Assembly: GCF_003863965.1 (NCBI RefSeq)
Contig: NZ_RRCN01000002.1
Span: forward strand, 250,569 to 314,568
Source: Paenibacillus oralis
GTDB lineage: Bacteria; Bacillota; Bacilli; Paenibacillales; Paenibacillaceae
DNA: 64,000 nucleotides
Direction: 5' to 3'
Made by a program: the position numbers and the translations under genes. The notes under the pieces are model-generated. The model had not been told where the DNA came from. It was given only the letters and a program-made list of their open reading frames with translations, and did no database searches. Of the stretch, positions 43,985 through 51,604 are shown one piece after another; within the stretch, counting starts at the first letter, position 1, and each line of letters begins with the position of its first letter.

Positions 43985-45350
43985 TGAGTCAAAATATTTA
44001 AAAAGGCCCATCCCAAAGTTCAAAGTCTGTAGTGCTTTAATATAAACTTGCAGTATTTTTACCTGACCTACAGAATAAACGTCTTCCACTGCGCTGGATA
44101 GCACAAACTGGAAAATATACCAAGGTCATTAACATGAGAGAAAATGAACACAAAAAAACTTTACGCTTATAACGCGTGTCTGTAAAGGTATAGAGTCAGT
44201 AAGTTGTGTGAAGCTACTTGGCATGAATATGCGGATTGAATCTTAAGGCCCCTTCGAAGGGAATGTATGACTGCGCTTGACTCCCCAACTGTATGCGATA
44301 TGCGTCATAGGCTTCTCCTGCTCCTCTCACTTCAAACCCGCAATGCGATGACAATACGATATTTTAAAAACCGAGACACTTTCCGCACAGCGCTTCATAC
44401 TCTCAAACCGCAGCGGCAACATCGCTGCAATTCCTCTGTGTCTGCAGCCAGGTGAAGATAACGAACATGGCCGCGAAAGCCAACTCTCCAAAACCTAGCA
44501 CTCCTACTGACTATTTACGGACACGCTTAAACGACTGGTCGACCGTTCGTGAGCGTAGACGATTTCCCCAGTACAATCTTCACAATCAGCTCATGCTCTT
44601 CGCCGTTCACCTTGGGAATGAAATACCGCAAAACAAACTTCCCTCGGGCCTTGTCGATGGATACTCCAAATGATACGTCTCCCCGAACAGCCGCATCCTC
44701 AGCGCATATCACCCGCCCTAAACGGCGGAATTCATAGCTCCGATTCGATTTTGCTTACTCGTTCGGAACTCAGGACAGCCTGGTAATTTGGGTCACGATG
44801 TGGTTGAATTGTCCCGCGGTTTGCACGATCGGCATGGACTCGCTCGGTGGGACTGTCCGAGGCGGGGCACCTGATCAACCATGCCCATCCACAGTAACTG
44901 ACTGGTTGCAGGTAAGTGAATAATAGGTAGAGCGGCCGTTTATATGTCCGCAAATGGTAAACAGAATGTCTTGCGACCCTGATACTGCATTATAATGATT
45001 CCAGCCGGGATTATTAACACGAGCAATCAGTATCATTAAAGCCAGGCACACAAAAAAGGGCGCTCCCAGTGATTCAGGAGAACGCCCTTACGTTGATGAA
45101 TATTCGCCTCTAGTCCAAGCCGGATTACATATCATACATCTAAAGGCGGCTTTTCATTTAAAATCAGTGATCCGAATTAACCCCCATAATGGAAGTCGAG
45201 CGTCCCAATAAGTGGTCCTACACTTATCACCAATACGACAAAAAACCTCTGGCCATACAACGATCCATTCTTTGTAGTAATATAAATATACCGACAACCG
45301 CAGAGAGTTGGGGTGACAGCGTAACTTACACTTAGGGTATCACTGGAACC
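43985..45350. other. gene-poor stretch
   Basis: There is no ORF with credible start signals. The minus strand at 44527-44712 keeps a protein-like frame (FVLRYFIPKVNGEEHELIVK, VLGKSS) that may be a remnant of a stalk-domain surface protein. A hairpin with a minus-strand T run lies at 45056-45090. Confidence 0.35.
45056..45090 (-). terminator. rho-independent terminator
   Basis: AAGGGCGTTCTCC pairs with GGGAGCGCCCTT and TTTTTT follows on the minus strand. No gene end adjoins it closely. Confidence 0.5.
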
Positions 45351-45359
45351 GATGAACTA

Positions 45360-45396
45360 AGAAGAGCCTTAATTTACTTTAAATTAAGGCTCTTCT
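45360..45396 (-). terminator. terminator of the 134-aa gene
   Basis: AGAAGAGCCTTAATTTA and its exact complement around a 3-base loop, 16 bp after the stop codon. Confidence 0.7.
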
Positions 45397-45411
45397 TAGT
45401 AATCGAAATAG

Positions 45412-45816
45412 TTACCTGCGTCGGTGGTTAACCTGAGTTTTAAACTCAATACTTCCATCAACATCACCATCATCCATTAGCTCGTAATTGATTAAAATGG
45501 TTCCATAATCAATAGGTGGATGTTGAGTAATCTTGTATTCGATTAGGCTCAAAAATGTCATTAACCGTTTTCTTGTCATGCCCACTCCTTGAAGTGCATT
45601 TGGTTGCTCTCGCAACCCGGTTTTGACATTATGATAATTTATTGCAAGTTCACCGTCACGAATAAAAAATTCCATTACTCCCTTAGGTAACTTAGATAAA
45701 GTCTTTGGGTAATAATCAGAGATGATGCATAGTTTTATTTGGTCAGATAATTTTAGGTTGTTTTGTGATAATCCAATCTTTTTACTTTCATATATAGAAG
45801 TATGTACTAAATTCAT
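45412..45816 (-). CDS. 134-aa LytTR-associated protein, copy 1
   Basis: No known domain. It is closely related to the 134-aa gene at 61.65-62.06 kb: LKLCIISDYFPKTLSK-type start, KG-MEFFIRDGELAINYH, and the identical end EFKTQVNHRRR. Hydrophobic strands alternate with charges, suggesting a small globular beta protein. It lies downstream of the agr-like genes behind CGACA direct repeats. The second copy also adjoins a LytTR gene, so it is a probable LytTR-regulated output or modulator. Confidence 0.55.
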   Translation of the reverse strand: MNLVHTSIYESKKIGLSQNNLKLSDQIKLCIISDYYPKTLSKLPKGVMEFFIRDGELAINYHNVKTGLREQPNALQGVGMTRKRLMTFLSLIEYKITQHPPIDYGTILINYELMDDGDVDGSIEFKTQVNHRRR

Positions 45817-45987
45817 GATGCAAGCTCCTTTTCTGCCATAACCCTTATGACCTAATATATGTTGATGTGTAATCTTGGATCGCTAGGACCAAATGCTCTC
45901 ATAGATCATGTGAACTAGAAAGTCCACTTAAGAAAATCCTACCAAGGTATTATCTATTAGTAAAGAATAATTCATTTTGTGAATAGG

Positions 45988-46042
45988 CGACATTTAGTGT
46001 ATTATTTCGACAATTTTAGCGCTTTTTTATCGACAAATTTAG
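45988..46042. promoter_or_regulatory. direct repeats, candidate LytTR operator
   Basis: CGACATTTAG, CGACAATTTTAG and CGACAAATTTAG start 20 and 23 bp apart, upstream of the 134-aa gene. LytTR/AgrA proteins bind pairs of ~9-bp direct repeats about two turns apart, which this spacing fits. Confidence 0.5.
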
Positions 46043-46044
46043 TA

Positions 46045-46075
46045 AGAAAACCAGCCTTATTGAGGCTGGTTTTCT
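46045..46075 (-). terminator. terminator of the agr-like operon
   Basis: AGAAAACCAGCC pairs with GGCTGGTTTTCT followed by TT. It overlaps the end of the LytTR gene. Confidence 0.65.
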
Positions 46076-46461
46076 AGTTCCCGAATGTATGCATTATGTT
46101 TCATGGTTAATTCGACAAATTCGTTAAAGCGGTGTCGTGAAATATAAATAAATTTGGACTTTGCGTCTGGGCAATCAGTGAAATATGCGCGTGCCCAGTC
46201 TTTATTAAATTTCCTGATTTTTGTAATATCAGGGATATCACCACGATCTGACCGATAGAAATGACATCCACTTGAATTTAGTGCACTAAGAAAACGATTA
46301 ATCTTTTCTCCTCCAACTAGGTAGTATTTATCCGTTGAAGTATGGGCAATTAAGCGACCACTTACAATGCGAAAAAAAAGGATATCATCCACACTTAGAG
46401 AGAATAGTCCGCTTTTACCATCAGCATCTTTTGTCACTGCTAGTGTTCTATTCCATTCCAT
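46057..46461 (-). CDS. stand-alone LytTR-type DNA-binding protein
   Basis: 134 aa with the LytTR strand order: LFSLSVDDILFFRIVSGRLI, then KYYLVGGEKINRFLSAL and a GDIPDITKIRKF loop. There is no receiver domain. It starts four bases after the agrD stop, so it is translated with the agr-like genes. Canonical agr uses AgrA with a receiver; here the DNA-binding part is alone, so how peptide sensing reaches it is unclear. Confidence 0.6.
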   Translation of the reverse strand: MEWNRTLAVTKDADGKSGLFSLSVDDILFFRIVSGRLIAHTSTDKYYLVGGEKINRFLSALNSSGCHFYRSDRGDIPDITKIRKFNKDWARAYFTDCPDAKSKFIYISRHRFNEFVELTMKHNAYIRELENQPQ

Positions 46462-46465
46462 TACT

Positions 46466-46594
46466 TCATTTCTCTTTCATTTGGAGTAACTCTACTGGAG
46501 GCTTCGGTGAGTGAATCCAACCGATGCAGGCTATCTGCTGAGTCTTTTTTATACCGATTTTTCCAAGGAAATTAGTAACTCGGTTTAAGTCCAT
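46466..46594 (-). CDS. agrD: AgrD-like cyclic peptide precursor
   Basis: 42 aa. An amphipathic N-terminus (MDLNRVTNFLGKIGIKKT) leads to IACIGWI, then HSPKPPVELLQMKEK. AgrD proteins have such a helix, a Cys four residues before the thiolactone end and a Pro-containing acidic tail. Here C-I-G-W-I would be the five-residue ring, with HSPKPPVEL as the removed tail. Its ATG overlaps the agrB stop (TAATG), indicating coupling. Confidence 0.8.
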   Translation of the reverse strand: MDLNRVTNFLGKIGIKKTQQIACIGWIHSPKPPVELLQMKEK

Positions 46595-47121
46595 TAAATC
46601 ACCACCTTTCTTTTGAATGTGATTAACGATAAGGCTTGTAAGAGAAATGTAACTGATAAAGGAGATGAAATGAGAAAAAAATTAAAAAAAATGATTAATG
46701 CTGACTTGCTCTTAAGCAAACTATATTTCTCCTTGGGAATAACCGTATCTTCTTCAATACGGGAAGGAGCATATATATAAACCAGAATGATGGATATAAT
46801 GCAAAGTAAATAGTTTACATAAAAGGACAACGAAACATAAGGAATAAGATTCGACAAAATAATTGTTGTTGTAATGCATTTCCACGATTTAGACATGTGG
46901 TAACCACCTGAATATTGCCGTAAGAAATAAGAAGCAATTAATAGAACAAGCGTATCAACTGTATGACCTAGAATATAAGCCAGAATTAAGGAAAAAACAA
47001 ATGTAAATAGGACATTCAAGAGAAGTATAAGAGAGAACTGTATAGTAGCAATGGAATAAGTATTTCCGGGACTCCTTTTCAACAAGGCAACAGCAAGGTT
47101 ATAGGCTATTTTTGAAATCAT
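46594..47121 (-). CDS. agrB: AgrB-like peptide-processing membrane protease
   Basis: 175 aa with four to six transmembrane segments. The catalytic stretch FLRQYSGGYHMSKSWKC has the conserved GGxH His and the Cys seven residues on, as in AgrB Cys proteases that cut and cyclise AgrD. Length is slightly short of the usual ~190. It overlaps the upstream membrane-protein gene by 23 bp and the agrD start by a base. Confidence 0.85.
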   Translation of the reverse strand: MISKIAYNLAVALLKRSPGNTYSIATIQFSLILLLNVLFTFVFSLILAYILGHTVDTLVLLIASYFLRQYSGGYHMSKSWKCITTTIILSNLIPYVSLSFYVNYLLCIISIILVYIYAPSRIEEDTVIPKEKYSLLKSKSALIIFFNFFLISSPLSVTFLLQALSLITFKRKVVI

Positions 47122-47758
47122 ACTCTCGCTCTTTCTTTATTCCGAAGACGGTCATGACAAGAATTAACACAGATAAGGTTGCAAAAGCAAAAATCAAGTT
47201 TTTAAGAATAAATAGGTATCCCAAAATTACAAATGATGCACTGATCAAAAAAATAGAAAAAATAATTTCACCTTTGAACGATAATCTATCAAATTCACGA
47301 GAGTACCCATATCCTTTATTAAATAGGTAGAGACTTGGGACAACGAGAGTAATCGCGGTTAGAAATTGTCCAATAAACTGATCAGATGAAGCGTTTTGAG
47401 CAGTCTCCAGAGAAAGTAAGCCAGTTGACGTTAATAAGAGCAAAATGCCTGTTTGCACTAAAAAGAATATGGCGTAACTTGCTAAAGAAATAATTATTGA
47501 CCAGGTTATGGATGTCTTGAGAACAAATTTCACGAAAAATATAAACACAAGTAGTGCAATTAAAGGGAAAATTGTTTTAATTCCCATCTCTTCTCGTACA
47601 AAATAAGATAAAAAAGAAATAACTATGCTCACTGATGTGCTTTCTATAAGATATAACTTTGGATTAAATCTGAAGACACTTTGTAGGAGAACGAAGTAAG
47701 AAAAGGTCTCTACTGTTGAGAATACAATGTAACCTAATGCCAAAAAAAAAGCTTCCAA
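47099..47758 (-). CDS. AgrC-like membrane receptor without kinase domain
   Basis: 219 aa from a TTG with AGAGAGGA upstream. Six or seven transmembrane helices fill the whole protein (MEAFFLALGYIVFSTVETFS ... FATLSVLILVMTVFGIKKER). AgrC sensors start with such a domain, but the histidine-kinase half, about 200 aa, is absent; the gene runs straight into agrB. It may act as a receptor that signals by another route, or help export. Confidence 0.55.
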   Translation of the reverse strand: MEAFFLALGYIVFSTVETFSYFVLLQSVFRFNPKLYLIESTSVSIVISFLSYFVREEMGIKTIFPLIALLVFIFFVKFVLKTSITWSIIISLASYAIFFLVQTGILLLLTSTGLLSLETAQNASSDQFIGQFLTAITLVVPSLYLFNKGYGYSREFDRLSFKGEIIFSIFLISASFVILGYLFILKNLIFAFATLSVLILVMTVFGIKKEREYDFKNSL

Positions 47759-47769
47759 GAAAAAAATCC

Positions 47770-48130
47770 TCTCTACTTAATTTATTCAACTTAGTATTTA
47801 CAAATACATTCTAGCAAATTGAAAATAACTATTCCATCAAATAAATATCTTGGAAAATTCGACGGCTATCCGGTGTATGTAGGTTTAATTTTTCAAATTA
47901 TATAATGTGTTTAAAATCACATTTTAGGACAATTCTACATTTTTTTATGACCCCATCTATTTTAGTAGAACAAAGTGATCAATTCTATGTAATTCATCTC
48001 TTTTATTCGATTAATTTTAGTTGAAATTTAAAGATTTCTTTAATTCACTACATTCAATTATTTTAGTGCCAACAATGTAGTGATCAATATCTTCATAATT
48101 TATTATTTATTAACTCCCCTCTAACGTCAT
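47770..48130. other. AT-rich region upstream of the agr-like operon
   Basis: It probably holds the operon promoter. ACATTT repeats 18 bp apart near 47920-47945 were noted, but spacing is not typical for LytTR sites. No ORF. Confidence 0.35.
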
Positions 48131-48143
48131 TACGCCTTCTGTG

Positions 48144-48413
48144 TTAATCATCATCCGTGTCATCTTCCTCGTTATATATTTCATCAGGGTGTATGCTACC
48201 GCTCCGAATATCCTTTATCATGCATTCGACAACCTTCAACTCGGCTAGCATACCGACTCTTCCGGAATACTTTAGCCTTGACTGCTCTTTAGCCCGTCCA
48301 CGTACAGGTCGCGGGTCGTTATCCTCTATCCTACGGAGTTTCCGGCGAAGATACTTTCGGCGCTTTTCGATAGCAACCTGAAGGAGATTCAGTGTTTCTT
48401 CAGCATTTCTCAC
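48144..48413 (-). CDS. small charged hypothetical protein
   Basis: 89 aa from a GTG with GAAAGGAAAG upstream. Helical with many Arg/Lys (IEKRRKYLRRKLRRIED) and an acidic tail (NEEDDTDDD). This charge split resembles small nucleic-acid or RNA-polymerase binding phage proteins; no family is recognised. Confidence 0.5.
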   Translation of the reverse strand: MRNAEETLNLLQVAIEKRRKYLRRKLRRIEDNDPRPVRGRAKEQSRLKYSGRVGMLAELKVVECMIKDIRSGSIHPDEIYNEEDDTDDD

Positions 48414-48933
48414 TAAAGAACTTTCCTTTCCGGTTCTTAATTGAACTACATGTGTTTTAATGGCATTAAAGTCGCAAATAAATCATCATTTGGGAACCAT
48501 CTTGATACACTCTTTAGGGATCTCCGAGAAAAAGCTTCCGAAGTCGACCACATATTTGTACTACCAGCTATCAGCCAGAAAACTAGTACAAATAAACAAT
48601 TCCCAATTTCTATTGTTTTCTTCCCTGGGCAACTTGATCAGTGATGTGCCGAATTAATACTCCGTGGCTTGTAGGAATTTCATACCCTGCATCACTGTGA
48701 AAAAAGTTAAGTATTAGCACCAGTCATCCTTTTTCCGCTTTGTCTAATAACCCAGGGTACGAGGATAAAAGAAAGTTAGCTCTGTGCTCCGTGGCGGCAA
48801 TATTCATGTACGCCGACTCACTTCCATTAGTATGATTCTTGGTAACGGCCTGATGGTTAACGCTTAATCCATTCCTTGCTCTCCATCCTAATCAATCGCA
48901 CTCCTAAAAATTCTTTTCTTTACTCTTTGTTTC

Positions 48934-49041
48934 TTATGACTCCTTTCTACCTTTTTTGAACATATCTAGCAAAAGTGTCGCAGCACCAATTAAAAAAGGT
49001 GAGCAAACTATAATTAGTATAGACATTTCTAATGAATTCAA
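48934..49041 (-). CDS. small hydrophobic peptide
   Basis: 35 aa from a TTG with GAGGAGG nine bases upstream (an in-frame ATG five codons later is possible). One membrane helix, MSILIIVCSPFLIGAATLLL, then FKKGRKES. Size and basic end resemble the toxin-like peptides at 21.5 and 26.4 kb, but no antisense RNA was found here. Confidence 0.45.
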   Translation of the reverse strand: MNSLEMSILIIVCSPFLIGAATLLLDMFKKGRKES

Positions 49042-49290
49042 TTAATTAGCCTCCTCATTGATTTTGTCACCCAATGCGTACAACCAATTGTGCATTACTG
49101 GATTAATTCATAATCATGTTCAATCTCAAAGTCCCTAATCTGTACTCTTCTCCCTTAATAACTCTGGGATATCCCACGCATTGACAATGACTTGCAATTT
49201 GACACCGCGCTTCTACCCACTCATCGTTATTTATTCTTTTACTTCGCTCTTTAATCTTTACTGCATCAAATTATTTGGAATGTACATCAA

Positions 49291-49503
49291 TCATAGATGC
49301 TCTTGGATGTACATTTTAATTATTTGCTCCTTGGTAATTGCCCCTGAGCCAACCATTAAATCCACATTATACTCACCGTCGCCAAACCAATGTTTTGCTT
49401 TGGGGTAAATTTTTTCGCATTGTGGGCAACTTTCTCCAGTGGTGAACATTCCCACGAAATCGTCTCCTGGGTGCTTACAAACAGTACAAATTTTAATTGA
49501 CAA
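49291..49503 (-). CDS. small zinc-ribbon protein
   Basis: 70 aa. The start is the TTG after AAAGGAGGAGG. Two CxxC knuckles (CTVC, then CPQC about 22 residues on) form a probable zinc ribbon: IKICTVCKHPGDDF, TTGESCPQCEKIYPKAKHWF. The rest is polar. It may be an adaptor for the operon; the start overlaps the end of the broken gene upstream. Confidence 0.55.
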   Translation of the reverse strand: MSIKICTVCKHPGDDFVGMFTTGESCPQCEKIYPKAKHWFGDGEYNVDLMVGSGAITKEQIIKMYIQEHL

Positions 49504-49729
49504 TGCGACCTCCTCCTTTTGATTTTTCAACTACTTCTTCATCGGCCGAAGCGTAGATTTTCACGTCAGGAAGTTTCTGTATTGAGTGGCTCCAAAAGAA
49601 TTTGGTGTATAGGAATCATCTTCCAAAAAGTACATGAAACTGTTTTTCATGCGGATCGCCCTTACAGTTGATCCTCCGGAGAAAGTTTTTGGGAAGTATC
49701 ACATGAACCCACAACCCATCTCCGGACAC
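49493..49729 (-). pseudogene. 78-codon gene with an in-frame TGA
   Basis: GTG with AAAGGGG upstream starts (M)SGDGLWVHVILPKNFLRRI..., and codon 38 is TGA (49616-49618). The same frame continues for 40 coding-like codons (FLYTKFFWSHSIQKLPDVKI, ASADEEVVEKSKGGG) and ends inside the next gene's start. A single W-to-stop change explains this; translation as a 37-aa protein or recoding is possible. Not recognised otherwise. Confidence 0.45.
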
Positions 49730-49761
49730 CTTAACCCCTTTCTTTTGTTTACTACCTCTTA

Positions 49762-50343
49762 TCAAAATATTGGGGAGTAAACATATTCGTAACCCACTTT
49801 GGTCGTTGTCTTTTCACGCTTAATCAAACGTAAATCAAATAATTTAGACAGGTAGGTGCTGCACTTATTCTTGCTAATACCTAACCTTTCAGCAGCGCCA
49901 GTTGATGTTATACTTAAACTGCCACATGAATAAAGATACTTAAGAAATTGACCAAGATATGGTTGCATAGGCCCTACAATATACACTTCAAAGGAACCGA
50001 GTTCTGTCTTTACACGAGCGAGCAGCGGCAATTCTGCATCACGAAGAGCCCGATCGATGTTAAAAATATGCTCATAGTTATTCACTTCTGTTTCAACGTA
50101 GAGATATACCTCTTGCGGTGACTCCTTTAAAAAACGTAAAGCCTGTCCAATAACCTCATCAGCTCCGGAACTATTTATCCACCTTATTTTTGAAAGGTCG
50201 AGGCAAAGTATGGTACCCGGAGTGGACGATATTATTTCGCTAACCATTTGCTCTCGGAGGTTTTTTAGCTCCGCGCGATCAAGTAAATCAGAGGTTTTCG
50301 TTTCCGAAAAAGTAATCTTTCGAGTTTTATATGCTGTATTCAT
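49762..50343 (-). CDS. STAS-like domain plus winged-helix protein
   Basis: About 193 aa. Residues ~20-125 fit a STAS/anti-anti-sigma-like fold (MVSEIISSTPGTILCLDLSK, IRWINSSGADEVIGQALRFL), with the SSG loop where anti-sigma antagonists are phosphorylated. Residues ~135-190 are a winged helix (STGAAERLGISKNKCSTYLS, LRLIKREKTT). Its ATG overlaps the upstream TGA. It probably regulates transcription in response to a partner switch; last gene of a three-gene run. Confidence 0.6.
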   Translation of the reverse strand: MNTAYKTRKITFSETKTSDLLDRAELKNLREQMVSEIISSTPGTILCLDLSKIRWINSSGADEVIGQALRFLKESPQEVYLYVETEVNNYEHIFNIDRALRDAELPLLARVKTELGSFEVYIVGPMQPYLGQFLKYLYSCGSLSITSTGAAERLGISKNKCSTYLSKLFDLRLIKREKTTTKVGYEYVYSPIF

Positions 50344-50969
50344 CAACGAATTACTCTCTTCACTTCAGGATCAATTCCCTTCTCGTTTTTATCAGGGGTA
50401 AACTCTTCAAAATCTTTCCGGATCACCCGTATACCTGAATCTGATTGGTCTTGTATCGGATATGCATTGGCACTGGTATGGATAGTCGTCGTTTTTGATG
50501 AATCCAGTGTATTTGACTTGGCAAGCATGTTTTCCAGTGCATCTGCTACCGAAGCAGGTCGATGTGGACGTATGGGATGATTATTAGATTGGCCTATAGC
50601 TGTCTCCTGCCCACCTTCCCAAGGAGCAGATATTCGGGATTCGATAGAGCTTCGTGCATACGGAAATATTAGCCTTCCCAATAATAGTCCAATTAATAAT
50701 GCAGGAATAATAAACCAAAGAGCTCTAGTAAATGAACGTAAACCACTTGATTTGTCGGTTACTTGCTGTTTGCCCTTGGTTTCGGAGCTCAGCGTTGGAG
50801 TCGTAGTCTCTATGGTATCTGAATTCGTTGTTGTCGAGGATACAATTGAACCGAGTGCTTGAATACTCTTTGAAGTCTGTGTCGTTACGCTATTGCAAAA
50901 TAATAGAAGCGCTGTTATAAGTGAAATCGTTAGAAGAAAAGCGGCCGCCATTTTAATTGAGTTTTCCAT
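50343..50969 (-). CDS. membrane protein with VKRVIR tail, paralog 1
   Basis: 208 aa from MENSIKMAAAFLL; AGGTGG precedes this ATG. It has an N-terminal helix, a second membrane segment near residue 88-108 (ALWFIIPALLIGLLLGRLIF), then a soluble tail with SVADALENMLAKSNT, IRVIRKDFEEF and a final PEVKRVIR. The neighbour upstream has the same layout and motifs. The repeated VIR signature is of unknown meaning. It lies between its paralog and the STAS protein. Confidence 0.55.
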   Translation of the reverse strand: MENSIKMAAAFLLTISLITALLLFCNSVTTQTSKSIQALGSIVSSTTTNSDTIETTTPTLSSETKGKQQVTDKSSGLRSFTRALWFIIPALLIGLLLGRLIFPYARSSIESRISAPWEGGQETAIGQSNNHPIRPHRPASVADALENMLAKSNTLDSSKTTTIHTSANAYPIQDQSDSGIRVIRKDFEEFTPDKNEKGIDPEVKRVIR

Positions 50970-50981
50970 ATAACAAACCAC

Positions 50982-51587
50982 CTACCCACGAATGACCCGC
51001 TTTACTTCTCCAGAAGAAGTATCTGCCGGCTCTTCGATCACAGAATTTGAATTGTTTTCACGAATTACCCGCGTAGCGGGGCTTGAATTGATATCCTCTT
51101 CTACCTTCAGACTATGTTGGCTTTTTCCAAGCTCCAGCCCCGTCCCAACTTGAGTTGGTACCGAAGTGACTGGTGGAGACGTGTCTTGAGAAACCAACAT
51201 CCCTTCAAGTGCATCAGCTACTGACGGCTGGGGAACTTCTTGTTGTCGTCTTGCACGAATAGGTTCCGAAGAAGATCTTCTCGTAACTGATTCCCCGTCA
51301 AAGACAATTCTTATTCCTGTAAAAAGTATACCGAGCGTACCGAATGTAACAGCAACACCCTGAACAAATTTGAGGGACTTCTTTAACGGCTCAGCAAGGT
51401 TAACAGCTGATAGATCCACGTTGTTTGGATCGTAAGTTTGACTTTCACTGGCTGCCGAAGATTCGGTCGTTTGTTCACTGGATGATAGGGAAAACACTAT
51501 ATCAACAAATTTTGGCGCGGACACAAAAAACATTACCATGAACAACTGCATGATCAAGGATTTAAAGAGTTGCGCTCTGCGTTCCAT
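50982..51587 (-). CDS. membrane protein with VKRVIR tail, paralog 2
   Basis: 201 aa. Two membrane segments (about 9-28 and 74-96) followed by a tail carrying SVADALEGMLVSQDT, TRVIRENNSN and GEVKRVIRG at the end. It is clearly a paralog of the next gene. A TnpB element sits just upstream, so it may have been in one operon with the radical SAM and AAA+ genes. Confidence 0.55.
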   Translation of the reverse strand: MERRAQLFKSLIMQLFMVMFFVSAPKFVDIVFSLSSSEQTTESSAASESQTYDPNNVDLSAVNLAEPLKKSLKFVQGVAVTFGTLGILFTGIRIVFDGESVTRRSSSEPIRARRQQEVPQPSVADALEGMLVSQDTSPPVTSVPTQVGTGLELGKSQHSLKVEEDINSSPATRVIRENNSNSVIEEPADTSSGEVKRVIRG

Positions 51588-51604
51588 AAATGCTCCTTAC
51601 TATG

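Noticed and set aside
47099..47758. Full AgrC sensor kinase
   Set aside because: The protein is all membrane helices; no H-box or ATPase N/G boxes occur before agrB starts.
47915..47945. LytTR operator ahead of the agr-like operon
   Set aside because: ACATTT repeats are 18 bp apart and lie in AT-rich sequence; weaker than the CGACA repeats at 46 kb.
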